Shown: positions 1 through 8,626 of the stretch, in pieces
Layout of the letters: every line of letters starts with the position of its first letter
How positions within the stretch are numbered: position 1 is the first letter of the stretch
DNA from: Planctomycetota bacterium
Lineage (GTDB): Bacteria > Planctomycetota > Planctomycetia > Gemmatales > Gemmataceae
Length of the DNA stretch: 64,000 bases
Assembly: GCA_029777335.1 (NCBI GenBank)
Contig: JAKOSN010000040.1
Location: 1-64,000, forward strand
Reading direction: 5' to 3'
Position numbers and translations under genes: made by a program
Notes under the pieces: generated by a model
What the model saw: the letters and a program-made list of their open reading frames with translations, nothing else
Database searches by the model: none
Told to the model about the DNA's origin: nothing

Positions 1-674
1 GAAGCCGCCGCAGGTTTGGTGCCTGCATTGGTCCAGTGATCCCAGTCCGTGGAATAAGGTGACCACATCTTCCCTTGCTCCGCCAGGGTGTCTCCGCAGA
101 AGAGATAACGCTCCCCCTCCTTCCCCTTGCGCGCAAAAAAACTGAGATGGTCGGGAGAATGTCCCGGAGTGGCAATCATCTCGATTTCCCATCCTTCCCA
201 GTTGATGCATTGCTTGTCTTCCAGGGAACAATCCACGCCCTCTAACCCTTCGGGGAGGACCAGGTAGGCGGTGCGTGAGTTACGCAGGGGTAGTGACTCG
301 TGCCAGTATTTTTTGACCCCGTCTCTGGTGAGCCAGGGAGTCGCTGCTTTCGGCGCGAGAACGGGTATCTTCTGCGCCCGAAGTACGCCGGCGGCAGCAC
401 AACTGTCGCGATGATGGTGAGTCAATAGAACTCGATCCACCGTTTTGATCCCCTGCGCAGCCAGTCCAGTTGGAACAACCGGCGCATCAATCAGGAGCGC
501 ATGCGTCCCTGTGACCAGGGCATAGCCCGCGGGCCACCCCGGAGATCGCCATACCCCTGGAGCAACTTCGCGCCATTCGGGTTCGCTTGCCGAGGGCGCG
601 GTCCCCACCTTGCTTAACCAGGCGACCACTCCCAGAACCACCAAACTGCCCAGCCAGGTCGCGGTTTTGCTCAT
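1..674 (-). CDS. Metallo-beta-lactamase-fold hydrolase, C-terminus cut by window edge
   Basis: Reading from an ATG at 674 with no stop before base 1, at least 224 residues are present and the C-terminus lies outside the window. A short hydrophobic N-terminal helix (about residues 7-20, LGSLVVLGVVAWL) suggests a signal anchor or signal peptide. The MBL-fold metal motif appears as THHHRDS (the usual THxHxDH with Ser in the last position), followed by TPGHSPDH and a FCGDT segment, the normal second and third metal-ligand regions of the superfamily. The substrate cannot be named; glyoxalase II-like or other hydrolases are possible. It is divergent from the small secreted protein at 885. Fold assignment is firm, function open. 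Confidence 0.8.
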   Translation of the reverse strand, partial: MSKTATWLGSLVVLGVVAWLSKVGTAPSASEPEWREVAPGVWRSPGWPAGYALVTGTHALLIDAPVVPTGLAAQGIKTVDRVLLTHHHRDSCAAAGVLRAQKIPVLAPKAATPWLTRDGVKKYWHESLPLRNSRTAYLVLPEGLEGVDCSLEDKQCINWEGWEIEMIATPGHSPDHLSFFARKGKEGERYLFCGDTLAEQGKMWSPYSTDWDHWTNAGTKPAAA

Positions 675-769
675 GCTGCTATCCTGTGCGCGGAAGACAA
701 GGGAGCAAACTCATCCTGGCAAGCAGTATAGATCCCCATGCACTCTCCACACAACCATCGACATGCAAT

Positions 770-799
770 TTGACACCAACCACGCCGACCCCGTACAAT
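770..799 (+). promoter_or_regulatory. Sigma70-like promoter of the 885 gene
   Basis: TTGACA at 770-775, an 18-base spacer, and TACAAT at 794-799. The -35 box is a perfect consensus and the -10 box matches 5 of 6. Predicted transcription starts near 806, leaving a leader of about 80 bases before the ATG at 885. Confidence 0.55.
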
Positions 800-884
800 G
801 TCCTCCACAATGCCAGCGGATCGAAGTCAACCTCACGGATGAGACCATGCTTTCGAGTGCCCCAAGATGAAGGAGGGAGGATCG

Positions 885-1598
885 ATGTCACACAGAAGGG
901 CAATCGCGCTCCTGGCCGTGGCGAGTCTGTTCCTCGGCGCGGCTTCAAGCCGGGCTGACGAGGCCACGACCCCCAGGCTGGTCGGCGACGAGGACACCGC
1001 AACTGCGAACCTTGGCCTTGGGAGTCCGACGGCGGAGACGGTGGCATTCGGGTGTCACCGGATTCACTACAGCTGTGGGCGTCCCGCCTACGTCGGCTGT
1101 GCCCCGCGCATCAGCTGTGCCCCGCGCGTTTGCTGTGCCCCGCGGATTAGCTATGCGCCGATTTACTCGGCGTATACCTTCTCGACCTGCCGACCGGTTT
1201 ACTACACCCCGCCGGTGTACTATCGCTCGTACTCCTGCAGCCCCATTTGCCAGATCCCTGGGTTCACCTTCCAGCTGGGTGTGGCCAGCGCTCCCTCCCT
1301 CTCCCCAGCGCTCCCGATCCAACCCCAGGTGCCGCTCCAACCGATGCAGCCAGCTCAACCGGCTCTTCCCTCGGATGGGACCTATCCCTACGATGGCGGA
1401 CCGTCTTCCCCTGTGCCGCTGCCTCAGAACGGCGCCACCCCGAGTAACACTCCGCGTCAGAGCCTCCCCTCGGAAAGCAGGGTTGTTTCGCTCACCAGCA
1501 CCACAACCCGAACGCCCCGGCTCGCCTATCCCGCCTATGGCGATCCTCTTCCCCGCGCCGCGCAGAACAAGGGCGACGTGATCACCGTCAAGAAGTAG
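885..1598 (+). CDS. Secreted Cys/Pro/Tyr-rich repeat protein
   Basis: 237 residues. The start at 885 is chosen over an in-frame ATG at 867 because a GGAGGGAGG ribosome-binding site lies just upstream and a signal peptide follows at once (RRAIALLAVASLFLGAASSRA, cut as two segments around residues 4-24). The mature part has a hexapeptide repeat CAPR(I/V)(S/C) three times plus a degenerate fourth copy, then Tyr/Pro-rich and Pro/Gln-rich sequence with no recognisable domain. The even Cys spacing suggests disulfide cross-linking in the cell envelope or wall. I recognise no named family; small exported proteins of this composition are common in planctomycetes. Function unknown. Confidence 0.75.
   Translation: MSHRRAIALLAVASLFLGAASSRADEATTPRLVGDEDTATANLGLGSPTAETVAFGCHRIHYSCGRPAYVGCAPRISCAPRVCCAPRISYAPIYSAYTFSTCRPVYYTPPVYYRSYSCSPICQIPGFTFQLGVASAPSLSPALPIQPQVPLQPMQPAQPALPSDGTYPYDGGPSSPVPLPQNGATPSNTPRQSLPSESRVVSLTSTTTRTPRLAYPAYGDPLPRAAQNKGDVITVKK
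1098..1169 (+). repeat. 18-bp in-frame tandem repeat encoding CAPR hexapeptides
   Basis: Three near-identical 18-bp units begin at 1098, 1116 and 1134 (core TGTGCCCCGCG), with a degenerate fourth unit at 1152 where Cys has become Tyr. They encode CAPRIS, CAPRVC, CAPRIS and YAPIYS inside the secreted protein. Confidence 0.8.
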
Positions 1599-1837
1599 CT
1601 CATTGCCTCGACGCTTCGGGGATGAACCTGCATGCCTCCTGGTCCTCCGGGAGGCATCTTTCATTGTGCGGTCGGTCTGCGCGGATTGTGTCGATAAGGA
1701 GAGGAATTGCTCGCCGAACTCTACCGGGTTTTTCTTGCCTCCACACCGAGCGTAAGAGAAAAAAGGCAGAATAGCGCGAGGATTCCTTGTCTGTGTCCGA
1801 ACGCCGGACTGCCAGCGCTCCCCGGAGGACTTGCTCC

Positions 1838-2164
1838 ATGTTTCACAAACTCGTCGGTTTGGGTCTGCTGATGTTCGTGGCCATCTCCTCCGGGAGTATC
1901 TCCGCTCAGGAGAATAGCACCCCGCTTCCTGCTCCGACCCCGTCGGTCGTTTCTCCCCCCAGGATGGTGGTGATCCCACTGGGGAACATGTATTACCGAC
2001 AAAACCGCTATGATGTGTGGCAAAATTATGGGGTGGATAGTCAGGGCTACTTCCGTCCGCTGGTTGTGCACCTGCCCCATGGCAGTTACTACTATTACAA
2101 CGGACAACCCTATCCCTGGTTCACAGTTCACCCCCGCGCGGTGATGCCCAGGGTTCAGGATTGA
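1838..2164 (+). CDS. Small secreted protein, function unknown
   Basis: 108 residues. The ATG at 1838 is preceded by GGAGG at 1824-1828 and gives a clean signal peptide (LVGLGLLMFVAISSGSISAQ); upstream in-frame codons have no ribosome site. The mature region is rich in Tyr, Pro and Asn (YYRQNRYDVWQNYG, YYYYNGQPYPWF) and has no cysteines after the signal. No known domain is seen. It may be an envelope-associated structural peptide like the preceding gene; the two lie in the same orientation 239 bases apart. It converges on bamA with a shared hairpin between them. Confidence 0.65.
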   Translation: MFHKLVGLGLLMFVAISSGSISAQENSTPLPAPTPSVVSPPRMVVIPLGNMYYRQNRYDVWQNYGVDSQGYFRPLVVHLPHGSYYYYNGQPYPWFTVHPRAVMPRVQD

Positions 2165-2187
2165 GAGGGTCGTGGTCCCCGAAAAGC

Positions 2188-2227
2188 CGAAGAGGCGACG
2201 GGACGCTTTGATCCCATCGCCTCTTCG
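2188..2227. terminator. Bidirectional hairpin terminator
   Basis: A 16-base arm at 2188-2203 (CGAAGAGGCGACGGGA) pairs with 2212-2227 with a single mismatch around an 8-base loop. It sits between the convergent small secreted gene and bamA, so it can serve both strands. Confidence 0.75.
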
Positions 2228-2247
2228 ATTTGCCATCCGCCTTCGGC

Positions 2248-4605
2248 TTAACGGAAGAAGCCAAGCCAGAAGCTGAACACCTGGGTATTGTCGCTCTGCG
2301 CCTTGACGATCGGGAAACCGAAGTCCAGGGCGATGGGCACCGGTCCAAGCATCGGCACCACAAAGCGAACACCAAAACCCGCGGTTACACGATAGTTCTT
2401 CAATTCCACGGTCGGCTCATCCGTTCCGCTATCAACAAACCCCACCAGGAAGATCGAGTCGTTCGCCTTCACCGGCACCTGATATTCCAGGCTGTTCAGG
2501 AAGAGGAAATCCCCACCGATCTTGAACCCGTTGACGTCTGGGCCCACGCCACGAAACTGAAAACCACGAATACTGCGGAAACCACCACCGTAGTATCGTT
2601 CATAGATCGGCGTGTTGCCCCCCGCCAACCCAACCTGGCTGTGCATCGCGAGGACGTGCCGCCCCGTTCCATCGGCCCGCTCGTACACCGTCAGGTACTT
2701 GTTGACATCAAAGGTGAACAGGGGGAACGACTGATCGCCAAGTACCTGTTCAAACGACATATCAACGATGCTGCCCTCGGTGGGGCGCAGGAACGAATCA
2801 CGGCTGTCACGCGTCAACCCGGCCCGCAACCCGAGCAGAAAGTTCTCGCCCTGGGCCTGGAGAATATCATTGGGTGCATACGTGGGCACGTTGAACACTC
2901 CGACCTGCTCGATACGCGAGGTCGCCGACGCCGTCCAGTATTGACCGAACCGCCGGCTCAAGGTCACACGCGAGCCAAGTCGGGTCTCGGTATATTCATT
3001 GAATTGACGGGTGTAGTAATAGGCCCCAACCGTCAATCCATACTGGCTATCAAAGAGATAGGGTTCGCGGAACGACATCGTGTATCGTTGCAACTGCGTA
3101 CCAGGGACTGCCTCGATGCGGAGTTCCTGCCCCGCACCGCGGAAGGCATGTCCACTCAGTAAATCTTCAAAACTGGTAGGGACACGGAAGAGATCAAAAT
3201 TTCTTTCATTCAGCACGATGCTGCCGGTCAAACCCGCATCCGAGTTCACACCAACCCCGAAGAGCAGACTCCCCGTACGTGCTTCCTGCACCGACACCAG
3301 GATGTCCTTGAATTCACTATCACTGTCCGGATCCATCACCGTGACAGTGGGGCGCACCCCGGTTTCGCCGTTCGTTTCAAAGAGATTCAGACGGGACAGA
3401 TTGCGCTCGGCAGCGCGCAGTTCAGGGTAGGCGAGCAACTGCCCAGGGTAGAGCGGAACCTGGCGGAGAATTACATTCTGCCGTGTGATTTCATTCCCCA
3501 CCACAAAGATTTGCCCGACCCGGGCTGGCGGACGCTCGCTCACCTCCAGGTGAAGCGCACACTGCCCTGCCCCGGTGTAAACCACGCGATCCTGCACACG
3601 CACATCGCGTCCATCGTACCCGTAATATTCCTTGATTTTGTTGGCATCACGGTCGATGTTGCCCTGGTTGTAATAGTCGCCGGCATGAATATCAACGAGC
3701 CGCTGAATTTCGCTCGGATCGTAGTTCTTCACCCCATCAAGCTGAGGAGTTTCTTTGAGCCGATAACGCAAGCCCTCGTCGATGTGAAAGACCAGAGTGA
3801 CGTTTTCATTGTCCTTCTCCCAGACGAGTTCGCGCCCCACCTTCACGTCGTGAAACCCGAAGGAACGGTAGTATTCGCGCAACTTGTCCACATCGACATC
3901 GACCAACGCGGCGTTGTACGGCTTGCTAAACAGGCTAATTCCCAGAAATTTCTCCGACGACATGATGTGCGTCTTGAGAATCCCATCCGAGGCCCATTGA
4001 TTGCCCGTGAAGCGAATGTCCTTGATATAAACCTCGGGGCCTTCGGTGATGTTGAAAACCACGCGTCGATCACCCGGGTTTATCCCCTCCAGGAGGGAGC
4101 AACTAGCAAAAGGACGTCCCTTCTCGTTATAGCGGCGCACAATCGCCTGGCAGGCGATCTTGTTGGCAACCGGATTCATCGCCGCGCCTTTGCGCAGCCC
4201 TGTTAATGTCTCCAGTTCATCTGGTTTGAGCTTCTTCGCTCCTTGATAGACGATCTCCTCGATCACGCCGGGGTAGTCCACGATCATGAAATAAACGTTG
4301 ACCCGCCCATCGGGAAGATTGGTCAAGCTGGCCTGGACGTTGCCAAATTGCTTGGTGTTCATCAATTGCCGAACATCTTCTTGAACTGTGTCGGCATTGT
4401 AATAGTTGCCAGCTCGTGTGCGCAGCTGCCGCATGATACTCTCGGTCGGCATCCGCTGATTTCCGGTAACTATCACGTCGGCAATCAGCGGGCGTCGGGA
4501 GCTGCTCTGGGGCTGTGCAAGGCACTCCCCACTCCACAACAGCAGGCTCACGATGACCGCCGCGACTCGCTGCGCGACGGGCGAAATTTGGTCCGTTGCT
4601 TGCAT
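2248..4605 (-). CDS. bamA: Outer-membrane protein assembly factor BamA (Omp85)
   Basis: 785 residues, normal length for BamA. A signal peptide (VAAVIVSLLLWSGECLAQ) ends near residue 31. Five POTRA-like modules follow at roughly 37-110, 111-190, 191-282, 283-365 and 366-450, each with the beta-alpha-alpha-beta pattern and GN or GxxxxxxxEI turns, then the 16-stranded Omp85 barrel (about 455-785). The barrel contains the family-specific SIRGFQFRGVGP segment (loop 6 RGF motif) and the late motif FGFPIV. The last residues are WLGFFR, so the usual terminal aromatic is shifted one position inward. Known role: folding and insertion of beta-barrel proteins into the outer membrane. Its presence indicates a diderm envelope. 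It appears monocistronic. Confidence 0.93.
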   Translation of the reverse strand: MQATDQISPVAQRVAAVIVSLLLWSGECLAQPQSSSRRPLIADVIVTGNQRMPTESIMRQLRTRAGNYYNADTVQEDVRQLMNTKQFGNVQASLTNLPDGRVNVYFMIVDYPGVIEEIVYQGAKKLKPDELETLTGLRKGAAMNPVANKIACQAIVRRYNEKGRPFASCSLLEGINPGDRRVVFNITEGPEVYIKDIRFTGNQWASDGILKTHIMSSEKFLGISLFSKPYNAALVDVDVDKLREYYRSFGFHDVKVGRELVWEKDNENVTLVFHIDEGLRYRLKETPQLDGVKNYDPSEIQRLVDIHAGDYYNQGNIDRDANKIKEYYGYDGRDVRVQDRVVYTGAGQCALHLEVSERPPARVGQIFVVGNEITRQNVILRQVPLYPGQLLAYPELRAAERNLSRLNLFETNGETGVRPTVTVMDPDSDSEFKDILVSVQEARTGSLLFGVGVNSDAGLTGSIVLNERNFDLFRVPTSFEDLLSGHAFRGAGQELRIEAVPGTQLQRYTMSFREPYLFDSQYGLTVGAYYYTRQFNEYTETRLGSRVTLSRRFGQYWTASATSRIEQVGVFNVPTYAPNDILQAQGENFLLGLRAGLTRDSRDSFLRPTEGSIVDMSFEQVLGDQSFPLFTFDVNKYLTVYERADGTGRHVLAMHSQVGLAGGNTPIYERYYGGGFRSIRGFQFRGVGPDVNGFKIGGDFLFLNSLEYQVPVKANDSIFLVGFVDSGTDEPTVELKNYRVTAGFGVRFVVPMLGPVPIALDFGFPIVKAQSDNTQVFSFWLGFFR

Positions 4606-4657
4606 GGGTTGGACCCTGTGCCCGAATAGTGGTCATGATCGTGCGATTGGCGGAGGT

Positions 4658-4686
4658 GGAATAATCAACGCTACGATCACTGTCAA
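4658..4686 (-). promoter_or_regulatory. Putative bamA promoter
   Basis: On the minus strand TTGACA (4681-4686), a 17-base spacer and TATTCC (4658-4663). The -35 is perfect and the -10 matches weakly. The predicted leader to the bamA ATG at 4605 is about 45 bases. Confidence 0.4.
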
Positions 4687-4746
4687 GGCAGCTTTGGGGA
4701 GCGAGACCCCACCCGGTCCATCCCTCGCGACTCTCGACTCTCCCGA

Positions 4747-5358
4747 TCAATGGAAGTTCTTGTTTGAGATAAAGGCGATTGGGATCAAGATTAGCAGCAG
4801 AATCCCCCCAATGATCGCCCCGCAGATGGCGAACTTCTTGTTGGATTCGGATCGGGTGCCCAGCCCAATCAGGCTGGTAATCAGGCCAACCACAGCGACG
4901 GGGAAACTCAGGCAAGTAGTCATCCCAAAATACACCTTGGCTGCGTCGTAGTTCTGGAACAGCAGGCCGCTGAGGACGAGGACGAGTGCCGTCGCCCCAC
5001 AGGCAAATCCCGTTAATCCAAGCGGGTTGGAGCGACGCCCCACGTCGCGATCGAGCTTGTTTTCAAATCGGTCCTCGGTCCGTTCACGGCGCAGTTGGGC
5101 GCGTTCTTCGCGTATCTCGCGGCGATCGGCGCGCTCCTCTTCCGGATCCACATACCCCGGCCGACTCTGGTGAGCCTGGACAATAAAGATCGGCTGGGCC
5201 GGTGGAGGACTGGGCGGAGGATCGTCGTCGAGCACACTCATTGCTGTTGGATTTGGGGTTTTCAAAGCCATCTGGCAATAGGGGCATTGGATCGGGTGTC
5301 CTCCCTGGTTGTCGGGAAGGTCGAGGTGATTTTGACACCCAGGACATTTCACGCGCAT
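4747..5358 (-). CDS. Zinc-ribbon membrane protein
   Basis: 203 residues. The ATG at 5358 is chosen because GGAGAG precedes it and the zinc ribbon starts immediately. The N-terminus carries CPGC and CPYC separated by about 15 residues, an MJ0042-type zinc ribbon. A Pro-rich linker and a charged helix rich in Arg/Glu (EEERADRREIREERAQLRR, about residues 78-96) follow, then three hydrophobic segments in the last 90 residues (about 117-140, 147-167, 176-196). The architecture, cytosolic zinc ribbon plus membrane bundle, is widespread in planctomycetes with no assigned function. It is divergent from the gene at 5526. Confidence 0.7.
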   Translation of the reverse strand: MRVKCPGCQNHLDLPDNQGGHPIQCPYCQMALKTPNPTAMSVLDDDPPPSPPPAQPIFIVQAHQSRPGYVDPEEERADRREIREERAQLRRERTEDRFENKLDRDVGRRSNPLGLTGFACGATALVLVLSGLLFQNYDAAKVYFGMTTCLSFPVAVVGLITSLIGLGTRSESNKKFAICGAIIGGILLLILIPIAFISNKNFH

Positions 5359-5525
5359 GGCGATATTCTCTCCGCTGGGCCGACGTGTGGGACCACGACA
5401 AGTTCCGGTTACGGATTCCCGTAGCACTCTATACGATAAGGAGAAGAGGAACTAGCGAAAATCGCCTGGCTCCTGCGAACCGAACCGCCATCCTGACAAC
5501 CAGGTAACAACCCCAGGACGCTCGC

Positions 5526-5966
5526 ATGGCCAAACTGTTCCACAAGGACGATTTGATCTTCGAATACCCGGATTCCTGGGTCGTCGAGCAGGAGGAGAAC
5601 GACCACGGCTGGAGTGTTTCGCTCTACAGCCCGGGGACTGCCTTCATGACCGTGGCCCTGGACGACGAGAGCCCTGATCCAGTGATGGTTGCAGAAACCG
5701 TGCTGGCTGCCCTGCGCGAGGACTATCCCGAACTGGATGCCGTCGAACACGTTGGGAGTCTGGCTGGACAACCCGCCCTTGGCCACGATATTCAGTTCTT
5801 CAGCCTCGATCTGACGAACACCTGCTGGACGCGCTCGTTCCACACCTCCTGCGGCACAGTGCTGGTTCTCTGCCAGACCAGTGACCTCGATCTGGAGAGA
5901 TACGAACCCGTGCTGCGCGCCATCAGTGCCTCCTTCCGCCTCGAAGACGACGGCGACGAAGAGTAG
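5526..5966 (+). CDS. Small DcrB/PsbP-like domain protein
   Basis: 146 residues, no signal peptide. The pattern 'YPDSWVVEQEEN ... YSPGTAFMTVALDD ... VLRAISASFRLED' resembles the DcrB/PsbP-type alpha-beta sandwich, in which a strand-rich start is followed by a long helix and a closing 'I..SF' strand-helix. This is a pattern resemblance only. The acidic C-terminus (EDDGDEE) is notable. It lies 110 bases before the proton ATPase in the same direction and might be co-transcribed. Function unknown. Confidence 0.6.
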   Translation: MAKLFHKDDLIFEYPDSWVVEQEENDHGWSVSLYSPGTAFMTVALDDESPDPVMVAETVLAALREDYPELDAVEHVGSLAGQPALGHDIQFFSLDLTNTCWTRSFHTSCGTVLVLCQTSDLDLERYEPVLRAISASFRLEDDGDEE

Positions 5967-6076
5967 CCTTCTCCACGTTCTCGCCCTGGAGCAGAGTTTT
6001 CTTGTTCATCCCGCTCATCTTGTCAAGGAGTTTCGGGCTGCCAAATCAACCATCTTTCTGAGAGGGAACCACACCC

Positions 6077-8563
6077 ATGACTCAGCCATCCACCGCGCTT
6101 ACTGTACCCAACACCTCGACCGCTCCTGCTCCCTCCTCCCCACCCGATCTTTCCTCCGGTGCTGCTCCCGGCCTGAGTGAGGAAGAAGCCCTGCGGCTCC
6201 TTCGGGAACAGGGATACAACGAGTTGCCTGAGAAGCAAGTCAATCCTGTGCTCAAGTTTCTGGGCGCGTTCTGGGGACCAATCCCCTGGATGATCGAGGT
6301 GGCGGTCGTTCTCTCGGCGATCGTGGGCCACTGGGCGGATTTCGGCATCATTCTCGCCTTGCTGGTCGCCAATGCCGTGGTGGGCTTCTGGGAAGAATAT
6401 CAAGCGGGCAACGCGATCGCCGCCCTCAAGGCACAGCTGGCCTTGAAGGCGAAGGTGCAGAGAGGCGGGATCTGGAAGTCGATCGCGGCCCGGGAACTCG
6501 TGCCTGGTGACCTGATCCGTGTGCGTCTGGGCGATATCGTCCCGGCGGATGCGCGCTTGCTCGCAGGCGAGCCGCTGGAAGTGGATCAGTCTGCTCTCAC
6601 CGGCGAGTCGCTCCCGGTGACGCGTCAGCCGGGGGAAACGGTCTATTCTGGGTCGATCATCCGCCAGGGGGAGATCGATGCCGTCGTGACCGCGACCGGA
6701 CAACACACCTACTTCGGCAAAACGGCACAACTGGTGGAGAGTGCTCACACAGTAAGCCACTTTCAGAAGGCAGTGATCAAGATCGGCGATTACCTGATCG
6801 TCCTGGCGCTGGTGCTTGTCCTGCTTATTCTCACCGTCGCGCTCTTTCGTGAAGACCCCATTCTGGAGACCGTGGAATTTGCCCTGGTTCTCACCATCGC
6901 CGCCATCCCGGTTGCCATGCCAACGGTCCTTTCCGTGACCATGGCCGCTGGTGCCCGGATTCTGGCCCGCAAGCAGGCGATTGTGAGCCGGCTGGTCTCG
7001 ATCGAGGAGTTGGCTGGCATGGACCTCCTCTGTTCGGACAAGACCGGAACGCTGACCCAGAATCAGCTTACCCTCGGGGAGCCTTTTTCCCTTCCCGGTG
7101 TTTCCCGCGAAGAACTTCTTCTGAGCGCTGCCCTCGCCTCGCGCGGGGAGGATCAAGATCCCATTGATCTGGCCGTGCTCGGGAAAGTCCCAGCGAGCGC
7201 CAACCTGCCGGGCTACCGTGTGCTTCACTTTCAACCGTTTGATCCGGTACATAAGCGGACGGAAGCAACGGTTCAGGCACCAGACGGAGGGGAGTGCACG
7301 GTAACCAAGGGTGCCCCGCAGGTGATCCTGGCGCTCGCCAGAGATGCCGACACGATTCGCCAACAGGTCGACGAGGCGGTGACTCAGTTCGCCTCACGTG
7401 GTTTTCGCTCGCTTGGAGTCGCCCGCGCGAAAGCTGCCGGTGAATGGCAATTCCTGGGTTTGCTCCCGCTCTATGATCCTCCGCGGCAGGATTCGAAAAG
7501 CACGATCGCCACAGCAAGGGAGATGGGGGTGGACGTGAAGATGGTAACGGGAGATCAGGTTGCCATCGCCAAAGAGATCGCGCGCCAGGTGGGGTTGGGC
7601 CCCACCATCCTCGATGCCAGCGCATTTGAGGAGACGAAGGCGCATGAAACAGAAGCCTTACGCGAGGCCGTCGAGGCAGCGGACGGCTTCGCCCAGGTAT
7701 TTCCTGAACACAAATACCACATCGTCGCGACGCTGCAGAACCGCGGTCACATCGTCGGGATGACGGGGGATGGGGTCAACGATGCCCCAGCGCTCAAGAA
7801 AGCAGACGTTGGGATCGCGGTTTCCGGTGCCACCGATGCCGCGCGTGCCGCCGCTGCTATCGTTCTCCTCGCCCCTGGGTTAGCAACCATCGTCGACGCC
7901 ATTAAGGAGAGTAGAAAGATCTTTCAACGGATGAATAGCTACGCCATCTACCGCATTGCCGAGACCGTGCGGGTGCTGCTCTTCATGACGTTGTCCATCC
8001 TGGTGTTCAACTTCTACCCCGTGACCGCGGTCATGATCGTCCTGCTCGCTCTGCTGAACGATGGGGCCATCCTCTCCATCGCTTATGATCGGGTGCATTA
8101 CAAGCAAACGCCAGAGCGGTGGCAAATGCCTGTTGTTCTAGGCCTCGCCTCGGTTCTTGGCCTGATGGGAGTGCTCGCCTCGTTTGGTCTCTTTTACCTG
8201 GGCGAGCGCGTTTTTCATCTCGATCGACTCACGATTCAAACGCTGATCTATTTGAAGCTCTCCGTGGCAGGGCACCTGACGATCTTTGTCACTCGAACAC
8301 GAGGCCCGTTCTGGTCCATTCACCCCGCGCGCCTTCTCGTGCTCGCGGTGGTTGGCACCCAGTTGATCGCCACGTTGATCGCGGTCTATGGTCCCTTTGG
8401 CTTGATGCCTCCGCTCGGGTGGAAATGGGCGTTGTTTGTCTGGGGCTATTCTCTGGCCTGGTTCCTGGTGAACGATCGGATCAAGTTGTACGCGTACCGG
8501 ATCTTCGACCCCGAGGAAAAGGGGATCTTGAAGGCGCGCAGCACCGTCGCCCTGGAGCGCTGA
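6077..8563 (+). CDS. P3A-type plasma-membrane H+-transporting ATPase
   Basis: 828 residues. Preceded by GAGAGGGA. It has the N-terminal cation-ATPase domain (LSEEEALRLLREQGYNELP), actuator motif TGES (DQSALTGESLPV), and the phosphorylation site SDKTGTLTQ with Asp near residue 321. Also present are the nucleotide-binding domain with KGAPQ, the hinge MTGDGVNDAPALKKADVGIA, and about ten membrane helices. Compared with Ca2+ or Na/K pumps it is short, lacks a long C-terminal domain, and its sequence pattern is that of the P3A proton pumps known from plants, fungi and some prokaryotes. Expected role: ATP-driven proton export, generating proton-motive force or pH homeostasis. Ion specificity is inferred from family resemblance. 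Confidence 0.88.
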   Translation: MTQPSTALTVPNTSTAPAPSSPPDLSSGAAPGLSEEEALRLLREQGYNELPEKQVNPVLKFLGAFWGPIPWMIEVAVVLSAIVGHWADFGIILALLVANAVVGFWEEYQAGNAIAALKAQLALKAKVQRGGIWKSIAARELVPGDLIRVRLGDIVPADARLLAGEPLEVDQSALTGESLPVTRQPGETVYSGSIIRQGEIDAVVTATGQHTYFGKTAQLVESAHTVSHFQKAVIKIGDYLIVLALVLVLLILTVALFREDPILETVEFALVLTIAAIPVAMPTVLSVTMAAGARILARKQAIVSRLVSIEELAGMDLLCSDKTGTLTQNQLTLGEPFSLPGVSREELLLSAALASRGEDQDPIDLAVLGKVPASANLPGYRVLHFQPFDPVHKRTEATVQAPDGGECTVTKGAPQVILALARDADTIRQQVDEAVTQFASRGFRSLGVARAKAAGEWQFLGLLPLYDPPRQDSKSTIATAREMGVDVKMVTGDQVAIAKEIARQVGLGPTILDASAFEETKAHETEALREAVEAADGFAQVFPEHKYHIVATLQNRGHIVGMTGDGVNDAPALKKADVGIAVSGATDAARAAAAIVLLAPGLATIVDAIKESRKIFQRMNSYAIYRIAETVRVLLFMTLSILVFNFYPVTAVMIVLLALLNDGAILSIAYDRVHYKQTPERWQMPVVLGLASVLGLMGVLASFGLFYLGERVFHLDRLTIQTLIYLKLSVAGHLTIFVTRTRGPFWSIHPARLLVLAVVGTQLIATLIAVYGPFGLMPPLGWKWALFVWGYSLAWFLVNDRIKLYAYRIFDPEEKGILKARSTVALER

Positions 8564-8582
8564 TTCTTGCACAATTGCAGAG

Positions 8583-8615
8583 CGCGGGCGAGGGATGTCC
8601 TCTTCCTCGCCCGCG
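8583..8615. terminator. Bidirectional hairpin terminator
   Basis: Arms 8583-8595 and 8603-8615 form a 13-bp GC-rich stem (one G-T pair) with a 7-base loop, between the convergent proton ATPase and hemL genes. Confidence 0.75.
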
Positions 8616-8626
8616 GAAGGGAGAGT

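Noticed and set aside
945-1979. Long open frame antisense to the two small secreted proteins
   Set aside because: Spans both genes and the spacer, composition is Arg-rich and protein-unlike, and the sense genes have signal peptides and ribosome sites.
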